From Acidobacteriota bacterium (lineage in GTDB: Bacteria > Acidobacteriota > Blastocatellia > RBC074): DNA of 10,882 nucleotides. The translations under genes and the position numbers were made by a program. This document shows positions 1 through 7,948 of the stretch, in pieces (the first letter of the stretch is position 1; every line of letters starts with the position of its first letter). The notes under the pieces are model-generated. The model ran no database searches and had not been told where the DNA came from. It saw only the letters and a list, made by a program, of their open reading frames with translations. The stretch lies in NCBI GenBank assembly GCA_013140935.1, contig JABFSD010000495.1, forward strand, positions 1-10,882. Direction: 5' to 3'.

Positions 1-135
1 GGCTTTCACTTTTTCAGAAGGCGAAAAACGAGGCGACGCGGCAGAATCGTTGCGACGATGAGTGAACCGATAGGTGACGCCAGCCAGCAAGACGAGGGCC
101 AGCGCGAGCAGGATGATATTACGCGGGGATTTCAT
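1..135 (-). CDS. Partial exported or membrane protein, N-terminus only
   Basis: An open frame starts at the ATG at 135-133 and runs off the left edge after 45 codons. The N-terminus has a basic residue pair (MKSPRN) followed by a strongly hydrophobic stretch of about 15 residues (IILLALALVLLAGVT), then a polar, Arg/Ser/Pro-rich segment (YRFTHRRND...). This is a signal peptide or a single N-terminal membrane anchor. There is no strong Shine-Dalgarno; only a weak GAAG lies upstream of the ATG. The gene follows the BON lipoprotein in the same direction after a 72-bp gap that carries a GC-rich hairpin, so the two may be co-transcribed. The catalytic or binding part lies outside the window, and no family can be named. 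Confidence 0.6.
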   Translation of the reverse strand, partial: MKSPRNIILLALALVLLAGVTYRFTHRRNDSAASPRFSPSEKVKA

Positions 136-153
136 GGGAGCTTCACTGAAAGC

Positions 154-190
154 GAGCGCGCGCGGAAACGACTCGCTGCCGCGCGCGCTC
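154..190. repeat. GC-rich hairpin, 12-bp perfect arms
   Basis: Arms 154-165 (GAGCGCGCGCGG) and 179-190 (CCGCGCGCGCTC) are perfectly complementary around a 13-nt loop. It sits between the BON gene stop and the start of the next minus-strand gene. No T-run follows on the minus strand, so a classical intrinsic terminator is not clear. It may be an attenuating or mRNA-stabilising hairpin. Confidence 0.6.
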
Positions 191-207
191 ACATCATCAC
201 CAAATCA

Positions 208-684
208 TTAGTTGTTACTGCTGGGTTGATTTTGGCCGGTGCCCACGGGCGGAGCGCATTGTCCGATGGGTACGCAACCCACACCGGGGCAATCTTCCTG
301 ATCATTGCCGCAACCGACGGTAAGTTTGGTGTTGAGCCGGTTCTCAACCTTGCTCACGCATTTCACCGCGCCGGCGTATTGCGACAGCGTGTTGACCGCA
401 GCTTCGCCGTTGGCCCAGCCGAGCAACATGACGACGCGGTTTTTGCTGTTGACGGCAATGTGGCCCAACTGCTTTTCAAATTGCGGATCGGCTTTGATTT
501 TGTCGCTGATCTCTTTGATGAGCGCAGCATCTGTCACCGTAGCGCACGGATCCATAGTAGCTGCGGGCGTAGCCATAGCGGTCGGCGCCGGCGACGGCGC
601 GGAATTACAAGCGACGCATAAGCCGGTCAGCAACACGAGCGTCGCTAACAGAATTGCCTTGGGGGATGGGATGAGTTTCGACAT
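208..684 (-). CDS. BON-domain lipoprotein with Cys-rich C-terminus
   Basis: This is a 158-residue exported protein. The ATG at 684 is chosen because AAGGAG (701-696) lies 11 nt upstream and because the protein then begins with a lipoprotein-type signal peptide: Lys3, a hydrophobic core (residues 10-22), and LCVAC ending at the probable lipidated Cys26. The frame stays open upstream to 795, but that extension is not signal-like. A Pro/Ala/Thr linker (27-45) leads to a BON domain (about 49-118) with the usual pattern: a helix (LIKEISDKIKADPQF), a beta strand (RVVMLLGWANGEAAV), a second helix, and a closing VSKVENRL strand. BON domains are thought to bind phospholipid or envelope surfaces, as in OsmY. 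The tail (119-158) carries Cys125, Cys132, Cys137 and Cys143, with Cys47 and Cys109 further upstream. The family call is good; the role is unknown. Envelope maintenance or stress is an inference. Confidence 0.85.
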   Translation of the reverse strand: MSKLIPSPKAILLATLVLLTGLCVACNSAPSPAPTAMATPAATMDPCATVTDAALIKEISDKIKADPQFEKQLGHIAVNSKNRVVMLLGWANGEAAVNTLSQYAGAVKCVSKVENRLNTKLTVGCGNDQEDCPGVGCVPIGQCAPPVGTGQNQPSSNN

Positions 685-693
685 AACTAAAAA

Positions 694-701
694 GTCTCCT
701 T
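694..701 (-). promoter_or_regulatory. Ribosome binding site that sets the BON gene start
   Basis: On the minus strand AAGGAGAC lies 11 nt (counted from AAGGAG) before the ATG at 684. It decides between this ATG and in-frame start codons further upstream. Confidence 0.6.
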
Positions 702-809
702 GGGGATCATGGTTGAAATTCGTGGTGGTGCAAGCAACGTTGGGTAAATCTTCAGACATGTTGTTAGTGCGGAATCGCGGGGCGAATCCCGCCACGCAGC
801 GAGCAAAAA

Positions 810-887
810 AGTGAAAAGTGAAAAGTGAAAAGAATCATCTATGCCGCAGATTGTTGAACGAAAACTTTTCACTTTTCACTTTTCACT
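810..887 (-). terminator. Heptad inverted repeat, probable terminator of the kinase gene
   Basis: The plus-strand arm 810-832 is three tandem GTGAAAA heptads (with one extra base at each end). The arm 865-887 is its exact reverse complement: 23 bp of perfect pairing around a 32-nt spacer. The distal arm overlaps the kinase stop codon (886-888). Read on the minus strand, the stem is followed at once by a T-run (809-805), as in an intrinsic terminator, although the stem is AT-rich and the loop long. The tandem heptads suggest a dispersed repeat recruited to this site. Confidence 0.55.
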
Positions 888-3800
888 AATCAAAGCCCGT
901 CAGCATCGCCAGCCAACTGTGGCGTAACTGTTTGCTGAAATAAATCGTTTGTCCGTCGGGCGACCAGGCCAGTCCCGCGTAATAAAGTCGCGGGTCTTGA
1001 TTGGCGGTGAGCTTGCGCGCCGCGCCACCGCTGACGGGCATCAGCCATACGTCGTCTTTGCCCCCGCGCCGCGCGGCGAAAGCAATGGTATGACGGTCAG
1101 CCGATAGTTGAATGTTGTAAAGGTAAGTTTCGGTTAGCACCGCCAAATCACGTTGCATGCCGGTTTCAGCGTTGACGGCCAGCAATTTGATTTCCGATGG
1201 CGTAGCGATTCCGCCGGGACGATTCACCGTGGCGTAAAGCAACTCGCGGTCATTCGGCAGCCAGCCCAGCAAGCGCAGATAAGTGCCCGACTGGATGAGC
1301 GTGCGAACGGCGCGCGTATCGGTGGCGAGTACGGCTCCGTTAAAACTCATCTTGGCGTCCGCCGCGCGTTTGAACGTCGTTGTCGTGAAGGCCAGTCGTT
1401 GGCCGTCGCCGGACCAAAGCGGACAGTAATGAATAAGCGCGGACTCAGTGTTGGTGGTCAGCGACGTTTCGCTTTTTCCCTCCGCCGTCACGAGCCACAA
1501 GTTATTCGCGCCGTTTTTAGTAGAGACATAAGCGAGTCGTTGTCCGTCGGGCGACCAACTGTAATCGGTGGTCTGCAAGCGGTTGTAAGGCATGATCGTC
1601 TCGCCACTGAACGCGACTTGCGCCGCCGCCAATTGCCGCTCTGCGCCCCCCGCCGCGCTCACCGACCACAAGCCGTAAACATTGCCCTGCTTGCGCAAAA
1701 ACGCGAGTTGTTTGCCGTCCGGCGACCATTGCGGCGCGAAGCCTTCTGCCGCGAGTTGCTGCGCCCGTCCGTTATTGGTTTTCGCCCATAACTGGCTGTT
1801 GATGAGTTTGTCGCCCTGGCTCAAATTTTTTACGTCCTGCCAGACGACGGTTTTGCTGTCGGGCGCAACCACCGGCCAGAGTTCCGCGCCCAGCTCAGTC
1901 GCCAGCGGAAACTCTTCGCGCGTCGCCACGTTCACGCCCCACACGTCGGCTTCTTCTTTGGCCGCGCCATAAAGCACGCGCGTGCCGTTGCGTTCGTCGT
2001 GATATACGTCGAGCGCCAGCAGGTTCGTCTCGCCGAAGGTCAATTGCGTCGCGGCTCCGCCCTCAGCGTAACCCATAAACAACTGAAACGTGCCGCTGAC
2101 ATTGCCGCTGAAAATCACGCGCCGTCCGTCGGGATGCCACAACGTATTGCGCGCCTGCATATTCGGCGGACTGATGAGTTTTTTCGCACCGCCATTCGCC
2201 GCACTCACCCACACGCCCTTTTCATTCGGTTCGCCGGTTGCCGCCCACGCTGCTTGGGTCGCATCGCGCGAAAGACTGACCGAACGCGCGATGATGCGCG
2301 CCGTATCGAGTTTGGTGACGGGTTCTGATTTCCCCGTGCTGAGCTGGAGCGCGAAAAGCTGGCGGTTCGCGTCGTAATAAATCACGTCGGCTTGGGGCCA
2401 GCTTTTGAGGCGCGCGTTCACTTCGTTGGCGTCGAGCTTTTTGATGAGCGTCGTTGCGCCGCCCGTGACCGGTACGCGCCAGAATCCGGTTTGATCGCCG
2501 CGTTGCGAATAGAACGCGACTTCGTCGCCGTTGGGCGACCAGACCGGATTCAGGTTAGTGAACTGATCGCTCGTGACCGCTTTGGGATCGCCTTGCGCCG
2601 CCGGTTTGAACCAGATATTCGACGGGCCGCTTTCGGTTGAATTGAACGCGACCCACTTGCCTTCGGGCGAGAACGAACCGGTGACGTAATCTTCACTCGG
2701 CGCGCTGCGCCAACGCGCGAGTTCGACGGCGCGCAACGCGGTGAGGTCAAGCGCGGGCGCGGGTTTGAACCGTTGCCAAGCCAACCATCCAACGACAAGC
2801 AAGACCAATACGTTTGCTACGCTGATGGCTACGGTGCGCCGCGAACGCAGAGGCGCAACGACTTTAGTCTCTTCGGTAATCTGTGGCGTAACTTCGCCGG
2901 TTGTCACCGCGACACGCTTGCTGGCAGCGGGGATTTCCTTACTGTCCAACTGGGATTGAAACTGCAAGTCGCGTTGCAAGTCTTTGAGATCAATCAACAG
3001 GTCGCGCGCCGATTGATAGCGCCGCTCACGATCTTTGCGCATGGCTTTCGCTACGATGTGTTCGAGGTCGGGCGGAACGTCAGGCCACAGGCGCGCGAGC
3101 GGTGCAGGCTCGGTACGCAAAATGGCGCTGATGACATCCAGCGAATTCACGCCCGTGAACGCCGGTGTGCCCGCAAACATTTCGTAAAGCAACAAGCCCA
3201 AACTAAAAATGTCAGTGCGTGCGTCTACGTCCTGCCCGCGCGCCTGTTCGGGCGACATATATTGCGGCGTGCCCATCACCGTGCCCGGCTCGGTTGAATG
3301 CGGAGTGCGGAAGGCGGGACGCGGCGTGTCAGACGAATGCAGCAGCGTCTCGGCTTCTGAGTCTTGCCGCTCGAATTCCGCGCTCCGCGTTTCGACGAGT
3401 TTGGCGAGGCCGAAATCCAGCACTTTGACGAGACCGTCGCGGCGTACCATCACGTTGTCGGGTTTGATGTCGCGGTGGACGATGCCCGCTTCGTGCGCGG
3501 CGGCTAAGGCGGCGGCGACTTGGCTGGCGAGTTCGAGGCGCGTTTCGAGCGCCGGCGTTTCGTCCTTGACGTGTTGCAAAATAGTGCGGCCTTCGACCAG
3601 TTCGCTGGCAATATAATGCACACGTCCGGCGGGCAGCGCGGCTTCGCCGATTTCGTAAATCGTCAAAATGTTCGGATGGTTGAGCGCCGAAGCCGCGCGC
3701 GCTTCCTGTTCAAAGCGGTGCAGGCGGTCGCTGAGGTGCGAGACGGCGACGGGCAGAATCTTGATGGCGACTTCGCGGCGCAGCTTCAAATCGCGCGCGC

Positions 3801-4089
3801 GCCAGACCTCGCCCATCCCGCCCGCGCCCAGCCGCGCGATGACCTGATAATGATCGAATTGCTGCTGCGGTCGTATGCCTTCTGCCGCCGCCAGCGCCGG
3901 TTGCCAATCCGCCGGGCCGTCGAGCAGGCCGTCGCTTTTTTCATTAGCGTCGAGCAGGGCTTCAACTTGTGCGCGCAACGTTTCGTCTGGAGCGCAAGCC
4001 TCGGCCAGAAAGGTCGCGCGCGTGGCGGACGGGCGTTCGAGCGCCGCGTGATACAACTCGCTGATTTGGCGAAAGCGTTCAGGCGTCAT
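886..4089 (-). CDS. Membrane Ser/Thr protein kinase with PD40/TolB beta-propeller sensor
   Basis: This is a 1067-residue protein kinase of the bacterial PknB/Hanks type. The kinase domain (about 81-375) shows a Gly-loop GAGGMG (88-93), VAIK with Lys110, HRDIKPDN with Asp207 and Asn212, DFG (225-227), GTPQYMSPE (273-281) and DIFSLG (293-298). A helical N-terminal region (1-55, [18 protein letters not shown]...) is typical of acidobacterial members. One TM helix (about 419-437) puts the C-terminal region outside the membrane. That region (about 455-1067) holds some nine PD40/WD40-like repeats with SPDGxxLAF cores (for example near 474, 518, 652, 742, 789, 846, 893, 996 and 1043), predicted to form a TolB-like propeller. 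The activation segment is long, with about 57 residues from DFG to SPE. The ATG at 4089 fits the family N-terminus. An in-frame GTG at 4146 has GGAG 6 nt upstream and would add 19 residues. Ligand and substrates are unknown. Confidence 0.93.
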   Translation of the reverse strand: MTPERFRQISELYHAALERPSATRATFLAEACAPDETLRAQVEALLDANEKSDGLLDGPADWQPALAAAEGIRPQQQFDHYQVIARLGAGGMGEVWRARDLKLRREVAIKILPVAVSHLSDRLHRFEQEARAASALNHPNILTIYEIGEAALPAGRVHYIASELVEGRTILQHVKDETPALETRLELASQVAAALAAAHEAGIVHRDIKPDNVMVRRDGLVKVLDFGLAKLVETRSAEFERQDSEAETLLHSSDTPRPAFRTPHSTEPGTVMGTPQYMSPEQARGQDVDARTDIFSLGLLLYEMFAGTPAFTGVNSLDVISAILRTEPAPLARLWPDVPPDLEHIVAKAMRKDRERRYQSARDLLIDLKDLQRDLQFQSQLDSKEIPAASKRVAVTTGEVTPQITEETKVVAPLRSRRTVAISVANVLVLLVVGWLAWQRFKPAPALDLTALRAVELARWRSAPSEDYVTGSFSPEGKWVAFNSTESGPSNIWFKPAAQGDPKAVTSDQFTNLNPVWSPNGDEVAFYSQRGDQTGFWRVPVTGGATTLIKKLDANEVNARLKSWPQADVIYYDANRQLFALQLSTGKSEPVTKLDTARIIARSVSLSRDATQAAWAATGEPNEKGVWVSAANGGAKKLISPPNMQARNTLWHPDGRRVIFSGNVSGTFQLFMGYAEGGAATQLTFGETNLLALDVYHDERNGTRVLYGAAKEEADVWGVNVATREEFPLATELGAELWPVVAPDSKTVVWQDVKNLSQGDKLINSQLWAKTNNGRAQQLAAEGFAPQWSPDGKQLAFLRKQGNVYGLWSVSAAGGAERQLAAAQVAFSGETIMPYNRLQTTDYSWSPDGQRLAYVSTKNGANNLWLVTAEGKSETSLTTNTESALIHYCPLWSGDGQRLAFTTTTFKRAADAKMSFNGAVLATDTRAVRTLIQSGTYLRLLGWLPNDRELLYATVNRPGGIATPSEIKLLAVNAETGMQRDLAVLTETYLYNIQLSADRHTIAFAARRGGKDDVWLMPVSGGAARKLTANQDPRLYYAGLAWSPDGQTIYFSKQLRHSWLAMLTGFD

Positions 4090-4158
4090 GCGTTGCTTGT
4101 GGTGTCGTAAGGACTGAAATGCGGTTTGGTGTATCGGCGCTTGCACCGAATGCTCCAG

Positions 4159-4164
4159 ATCATA
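4159..4164 (-). promoter_or_regulatory. Candidate -10 box for the kinase gene
   Basis: TATGAT reads on the minus strand at 4164-4159; the -35 region is poor (TTCTTT, 17 nt upstream). If used, transcription would begin near 4152, giving the ATG at 4089 a leader of about 60 nt. The GGAG in front of the alternative GTG (4146) would then fall outside the mRNA, which favours the ATG. This is motif evidence only. Confidence 0.28.
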
Positions 4165-4227
4165 GCCGCAAGGTCTGCCAGAAAGAAACCGCAGAGAGAA
4201 ACCGCACGAGTTGGAAAAGGGGCAATG

Positions 4228-4236
4228 TGGTAAACT
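4228..4236 (+). promoter_or_regulatory. Candidate extended -10 promoter for recQ
   Basis: TGG followed by TAAACT (4231-4236) resembles an extended -10 element. A TTGGAA at 4211-4216 lies upstream with a short 14-nt spacer. Transcription would start about 17 nt before the recQ ATG. It lies in the divergent gap shared with the kinase gene. This is motif evidence only. Confidence 0.3.
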
Positions 4237-4259
4237 CGCGCCAGAGTTTCATAAGAGCT

Positions 4260-6503
4260 ATGCCGACCATCAACGAAGCACAACTTGCTTTAGAAAAACA
4301 CTTCAACTTCAGCCGCTTTCGCGAAGGGCAGGCCGAAGTGGTGCGCGCCGTGTTGGCGGGCTTCGATACGATTGTGGTGATGCCGACGGGCGGCGGCAAG
4401 TCGCTGTGTTATCAGTTGCCCGCGCTGTTGTTTCCGGGCACGACCATCGTCGTTTCGCCGCTCATCGCCTTGATGAAAGACCAAGTAGACGCGCTCATCG
4501 CCCGCGAAATTGACGTGACGTTCATCAACAGTTCGCTCGACGGCGAAGAGCAATACGCCCGGATGCGCGCGATGCAACAGGGCAAATACAAACTGGTTTA
4601 CATCGCGCCCGAACGCTTTCGCAATACGCGCTTTGTCGAAGCCATGCGCGTTGTGCGCGTGTCGCTGTTTGCCGTGGACGAAGCGCATTGCGTGTCGCAA
4701 TGGGGGCACGACTTCCGGCCTGATTACTTGCGGCTGAAAGACGCCATTGCCGACTTGGCTTTGAACGGACAGCGGCCTCAGGTGATTGCGCTGACGGCGA
4801 CCGCTACGCCGACGGTGCGCGAAGACATTGCCAAACAACTCGCCTTGCTGAATCCGGCCAGCTTCGTCGCCGGGTTTGATCGCCACAATCTCAACTTGCG
4901 CGTCGTGCAATGCAAAACCGACGACGAGCGCAAACGTCGCGTAGTGCAAATCGCCAAGCAAGCGACGGGGCCGGGCATTGTTTACGCCGCGACGCGCAAG
5001 GCCGTCGAAGAAGTCGCGGGCTTGCTCAAGGCGAATGACGTGAATGCCGAGGGCTATCACGCCGGATTGAATGAACGTGTGCGTACGCAGATGCAGGAGC
5101 GATTCATGGGGGGCGAGTTACAAGCCATCGCGGCGACGAATGCGTTTGGGATGGGCATTGATAAAAGCGACTTGCGTTACGTGACGCATTACAACTCGCC
5201 GGGTTCTTTAGAAGCCTATTATCAAGAGGTCGGACGCGCGGGACGCGATGGGCTGCCTTCGATTTTTACGCTGTTGTTTAGTTACAAAGACAAGATGGTG
5301 CACGACTATTTCATCGAGAATAACTACCCGCCGCGCGAATTGATCGAGAGCGTTTATCAGGTGATTTTCCAGCAGGATTTGGAATACGTGCGGTTGTCGG
5401 CGAAAGAGATCGGCAAGTCACTTGGCATCAAAAGCGACATGTGCATCAACTCATCGCTCATCGTGCTCGAAAAGGCCGGGCACATTGAACGGTTGCAAGG
5501 CTCCAATGAAGACGGTGGACGCGGCGTGCGCATGGTTGATGGCGAAGTCGTCGGCAAGCTGCGCGTCAACTGGTCTGAGTTGCGTCGCCGCGAAGACGCC
5601 GAGCGCCGCAAGCTGCGCGACATGTTCGATTTCGCTTATCACGAAAAGTGTTTGCGGCAATTCATCCTGCGTTATTTCGGCGACAAGAAAGAGACGACCA
5701 ATTGCCGCTGCTCCAATTGTCATCCAGGCAAGTTGGCGGCGAAGCTGCTTAAAGCGACGACGGCTGAAACGACGGAGGTTGAAGAAGCTGAAGTCACGAC
5801 GCGCGCTTTGACTGACGCCGAGCATGTAGTCGTGCGCAAAATTCTGAGTTGCGTCGCGCGCGTGGAAGGCCGCTTCGGCAAAGGCACGGTGGCGAATGTG
5901 TTGCGCGGTTCGCAGGCCAAAGCCGTTTTGCATCACGAACTAGATAAGCTCTCGACTTATGGTTTGTTGCGTGAGTATTCGCAGGACGACCTGACGCGCT
6001 TTATCAATTCGTTGATCGTAGCGGGCTGTCTCACGCAAACCAGCAGCGTCTATCCGACAGTGAGCCTGACGCCGCTGGGCCGCGAAGTGATGCAGGACAA
6101 GCGCCGCGTCGAACTCGATCTCGAAGCCGTCGAAGCCGACACGAGCGAAGACCTGGACGACCTGCCTGAAATCAAAAAGCACAGCGAGACGCACGAACAG
6201 AGTTACGATTTATACCAGCAGGGTTTTTCGATTGCGGCGATTGCCAAGACGCGCAAGCTGAAGCCCTCGACCATCGAGACTCATTTGTCTGAGTTGCTCG
6301 AACAAGGGCGCGACATTCGTGTCGAAGATTTTGTCACCGCCGCTGATCGCATATTGATCGAAGCCGCAATTAGGAAAAACGACACACCCGCGTTAAGCCC
6401 GATCAAGGCCGCCTTACCTGAAAGCATTAGCTACGGTCAGATTCGCATCGTGGCGGCGGCGCTGCGACTGGCTGAAACAAATGATAAGAAAGCGCGTTCA
6501 TAA
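4260..6503 (+). CDS. recQ: ATP-dependent DNA helicase RecQ, HTH_40-like C-terminus
   Basis: This is a 747-residue 3'-5' superfamily 2 helicase involved in replication-fork repair and recombination. The start at [15 protein letters not shown] matches the usual RecQ N-terminus; the frame is open 47 codons further upstream without RecQ-like sequence. Landmarks are FREGQ (20-24, motif 0), MPTGGGKS (41-48, Walker A Lys47), [18 protein letters not shown] (139-156, DEAH box and the aromatic-rich loop), ALTATATP (177-184), NAFGMGIDK (294-302), and [12 protein letters not shown] (320-331, motif VI). The zinc subdomain has Cys464, Cys482, Cys484 and Cys487, with an unusual C-x-C-x2-C end. An RQC winged-helix region spans about 515-610. 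An acidic linker (617-638) leads to a C-terminal domain (about 645-740) with [27 protein letters not shown], which looks like HTH_40 and replaces the HRDC of E. coli RecQ (about 610 residues). The gene appears intact. Confidence 0.96.
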   Translation: MPTINEAQLALEKHFNFSRFREGQAEVVRAVLAGFDTIVVMPTGGGKSLCYQLPALLFPGTTIVVSPLIALMKDQVDALIAREIDVTFINSSLDGEEQYARMRAMQQGKYKLVYIAPERFRNTRFVEAMRVVRVSLFAVDEAHCVSQWGHDFRPDYLRLKDAIADLALNGQRPQVIALTATATPTVREDIAKQLALLNPASFVAGFDRHNLNLRVVQCKTDDERKRRVVQIAKQATGPGIVYAATRKAVEEVAGLLKANDVNAEGYHAGLNERVRTQMQERFMGGELQAIAATNAFGMGIDKSDLRYVTHYNSPGSLEAYYQEVGRAGRDGLPSIFTLLFSYKDKMVHDYFIENNYPPRELIESVYQVIFQQDLEYVRLSAKEIGKSLGIKSDMCINSSLIVLEKAGHIERLQGSNEDGGRGVRMVDGEVVGKLRVNWSELRRREDAERRKLRDMFDFAYHEKCLRQFILRYFGDKKETTNCRCSNCHPGKLAAKLLKATTAETTEVEEAEVTTRALTDAEHVVVRKILSCVARVEGRFGKGTVANVLRGSQAKAVLHHELDKLSTYGLLREYSQDDLTRFINSLIVAGCLTQTSSVYPTVSLTPLGREVMQDKRRVELDLEAVEADTSEDLDDLPEIKKHSETHEQSYDLYQQGFSIAAIAKTRKLKPSTIETHLSELLEQGRDIRVEDFVTAADRILIEAAIRKNDTPALSPIKAALPESISYGQIRIVAAALRLAETNDKKARS

Positions 6504-6509
6504 CTCAAT

Positions 6510-6584
6510 GCGTTCGTAGTTCCGCCTTTAGGCGGTGGCTTTACTTACTCGAACGCCACCGCCTAAAGGCGGAACTACGAACGC
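6510..6584. repeat. 30-bp perfect inverted repeat, REPIN-like
   Basis: Arms 6510-6539 and 6555-6584 are exact reverse complements around a 15-nt spacer, starting 6 bp after the recQ stop. Each arm contains its own smaller palindrome (CCGCCTTTAGGCGG at 6522-6535 in the left arm) preceded by GTAG (6516-6519). Two inverted copies of a GTAG-headed small palindrome is the layout of a REP doublet (REPIN). It could also fold into a large hairpin protecting the recQ mRNA. No T-run follows, so terminator function is not obvious. Confidence 0.75.
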
Positions 6585-6622
6585 GGTATTCCAGATTTAA
6601 CGTCAAGGCCAGTTCGGTAAAT

Positions 6623-6627
6623 GGAGG
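6623..6627 (+). promoter_or_regulatory. Strong ribosome binding site for the coiled-coil gene
   Basis: GGAGG lies 9 nt before the ATG at 6637 and supports that start. Confidence 0.6.
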
Positions 6628-6636
6628 TTTTCCCTA

Positions 6637-7254
6637 ATGACTCGTCTTTTGTTTGTCGCCTGTTTGTTCATCACAAGCGCAGCCGCGCCGTTCGTCTATG
6701 CGCAAGACGCACCATCGGTGGTTCCGGCAGCGACGCCGGTGCCTGCGGTCAATCCGAATCGCTCGCCGGATGACGAACGAGTCATCAATGCTTTATTGCT
6801 CGAGGTGCGGTTGTTGCGCATCGCGCTGCAAACCGTGAACACCAACAGCAAGCGCATTCAATTGCTGGCCGAACGCATTCGCTTGCAGCAGGGCCGCGTA
6901 GACAAAGTCGCCGCTGATATTGACGAGACGCGCGAAAAGTTGGGAGTCGTGGCTACACAATTGACGCGGCTGGCGGAAATCGCCAAAGAGTTCGAAATTC
7001 AAATTCGGCAGGAATCAGTGCCGGTGCGGCGCGCCGAAATTGATCGGCAATATCGCCTTTCGCAACTCGAAGTCGCGCCGCTCAGGTTGCGCGAAAACCA
7101 GTTGAAAGAACGTGAGGCGCTGCTCATCAACTTGCTGAATGCAGAGAACGGAAAGCTCTATGACTTGCAGGAAAAGATGAACGCGCTCGAACGCGAATTC
7201 GAAGACGAAGCCGCCGCCGAACGCAAAGCCAATAGCCCAAGCAGGAAACGATGA
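6637..7254 (+). CDS. Exported coiled-coil protein of unknown function
   Basis: This is a 205-residue protein that I do not recognise as a named family. The N-terminus is a signal peptide (MTRLLFVACLFITSAAAPFVYA, cleavage likely after Ala22), followed by a Pro/Ala/Val-rich linker (about 24-44). Residues about 46-195 are almost entirely charged amphipathic helix with Leu/Ile/Val heptad spacing (for example VINALLLEVRLLRIALQ and RENQLKEREALLINLLNAE), predicting a long periplasmic coiled coil. The tail is basic (SPSRKR). There are no Cys residues in the mature part and no catalytic motif. It has a clear ribosome site, lies 133 bp after recQ across an inverted repeat, and converges with the next gene with only 6 bp between stop codons. 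A structural or scaffold role in the envelope is an inference. Confidence 0.8.
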   Translation: MTRLLFVACLFITSAAAPFVYAQDAPSVVPAATPVPAVNPNRSPDDERVINALLLEVRLLRIALQTVNTNSKRIQLLAERIRLQQGRVDKVAADIDETREKLGVVATQLTRLAEIAKEFEIQIRQESVPVRRAEIDRQYRLSQLEVAPLRLRENQLKEREALLINLLNAENGKLYDLQEKMNALEREFEDEAAAERKANSPSRKR

Positions 7255-7260
7255 ATTGAT

Positions 7261-7812
7261 TCAACGCAAAGCCAGCATTGCATCGGCCAACCGTTCGACC
7301 GCAAGGACGAGAGCTTTGCCGGCTTCGTTCAGTTGTCCGGCGGCAGCCAATTGGCGCGCATTGGCGAGCGGTTCTGCCGCATAAGACACTTTGAGATATT
7401 GCACCTGCAAACGCGGATTGGCTTGCATACGCGCGGTGACTTTATCGAGTCCGGCGGCGAGGTCGGCGATGTTGGCGACGATGGCTTCGCGGCCTTTGCG
7501 CGTTTGTTCGATGACGGCGGCGGATGCGCGCCCTTTCTTTTCTTCTTCAGCGGCCATTTCCAAACTGTTCATTACCTTGCCGTAAACAAACGTAAAGCGC
7601 GTGATGAGTTTAATCTGCTCGGCCACCAGCGCAGCTTCAGCCGCCAGGTTGACCGCTGGCGACGCAGGTTCGGCAGACTCAATGCGAGGCTTGATGCCTT
7701 TGGTCGCAGGCTTGGTGACTTTCTTGCCTTTTTGCGCCCAGGTCGGAGCCGTGGCGAAAAAGCAGAAAGCTAGCAGGAAGGTGAGCAGCACAGGAAGCTT
7801 GTGATGGTGCAA
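7261..7812 (-). CDS. Exported all-helical protein of unknown function, TTG start
   Basis: This is a 183-residue protein. The start codon is TTG (7812-7810): AAAGGA lies 7 nt upstream, and the first in-frame ATG comes only at residue 81, inside the helical body. The N-terminus is a signal peptide (His2-4, Lys5, hydrophobic 7-20, TWA-Q cleavage near 26/27). A basic linker (28-43, KGKKVTKPATKG) follows, then helices over about 55-183 rich in Ala, Leu and Glu. There is no CxxCH and no Cys in the mature region. It may follow the cytochrome-barrel gene in one transcript, separated by 136 bp holding a palindrome. No homologue is recognised. A helical-bundle periplasmic partner of the upstream cytochrome is possible but unproven. 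Confidence 0.78.
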   Translation of the reverse strand: MHHHKLPVLLTFLLAFCFFATAPTWAQKGKKVTKPATKGIKPRIESAEPASPAVNLAAEAALVAEQIKLITRFTFVYGKVMNSLEMAAEEEKKGRASAAVIEQTRKGREAIVANIADLAAGLDKVTARMQANPRLQVQYLKVSYAAEPLANARQLAAAGQLNEAGKALVLAVERLADAMLALR

Positions 7813-7878
7813 GGAGAAATCCTTTCTTTAATTGAGCGTCGAATCGGATTTCAGTTGAGCGAAGAGTGGCAAGTCGCC

Positions 7879-7921
7879 TGCGTGCTGTAGCGCGGATTAG
7901 TAATCCGCGCTACAGCACGCA
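7879..7921. repeat. 43-bp near-perfect palindrome with GTAG...CTAC
   Basis: Arms 7879-7899 and 7901-7921 (21 bp each) are exact reverse complements around a single central base. The core reads GTAG, then CGCGGATTAGTAATCCGCG, then CTAC. It lies between the cytochrome-barrel gene and the TTG-start gene, both on the minus strand. It has the form of a REP-type extragenic palindrome. It would fold into a strong hairpin in the transcript and could lower expression of the downstream gene relative to the upstream one. Confidence 0.75.
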
Positions 7922-7948
7922 ACTCCGTAAACTGAGTTGATAACCGAT

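Noticed and set aside
305..814. 169-codon plus-strand open frame
   Set aside because: It is antisense to the BON lipoprotein, which has a clear signal peptide, ribosome site and domain.
687..872. 61-codon minus-strand open frame between kinase and BON genes
   Set aside because: Its N-terminal part is made by translating the GTGAAAA repeat, and it has no supporting start signal.
810..887. CRISPR-like repeat array
   Set aside because: The units are 7 nt, adjacent and inverted, with no spacers and no cas genes.
2760..3300. Plus-strand frames of 72-174 codons within the kinase gene
   Set aside because: They are antisense to the TM and kinase C-lobe coding sequence and show no independent coding features.
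4290..5060. 256-codon minus-strand open frame inside recQ
   Set aside because: It lies wholly antisense to conserved helicase motifs. The translation has no recognisable domain and is rich in His/Arg as expected from a GC-biased shadow frame.
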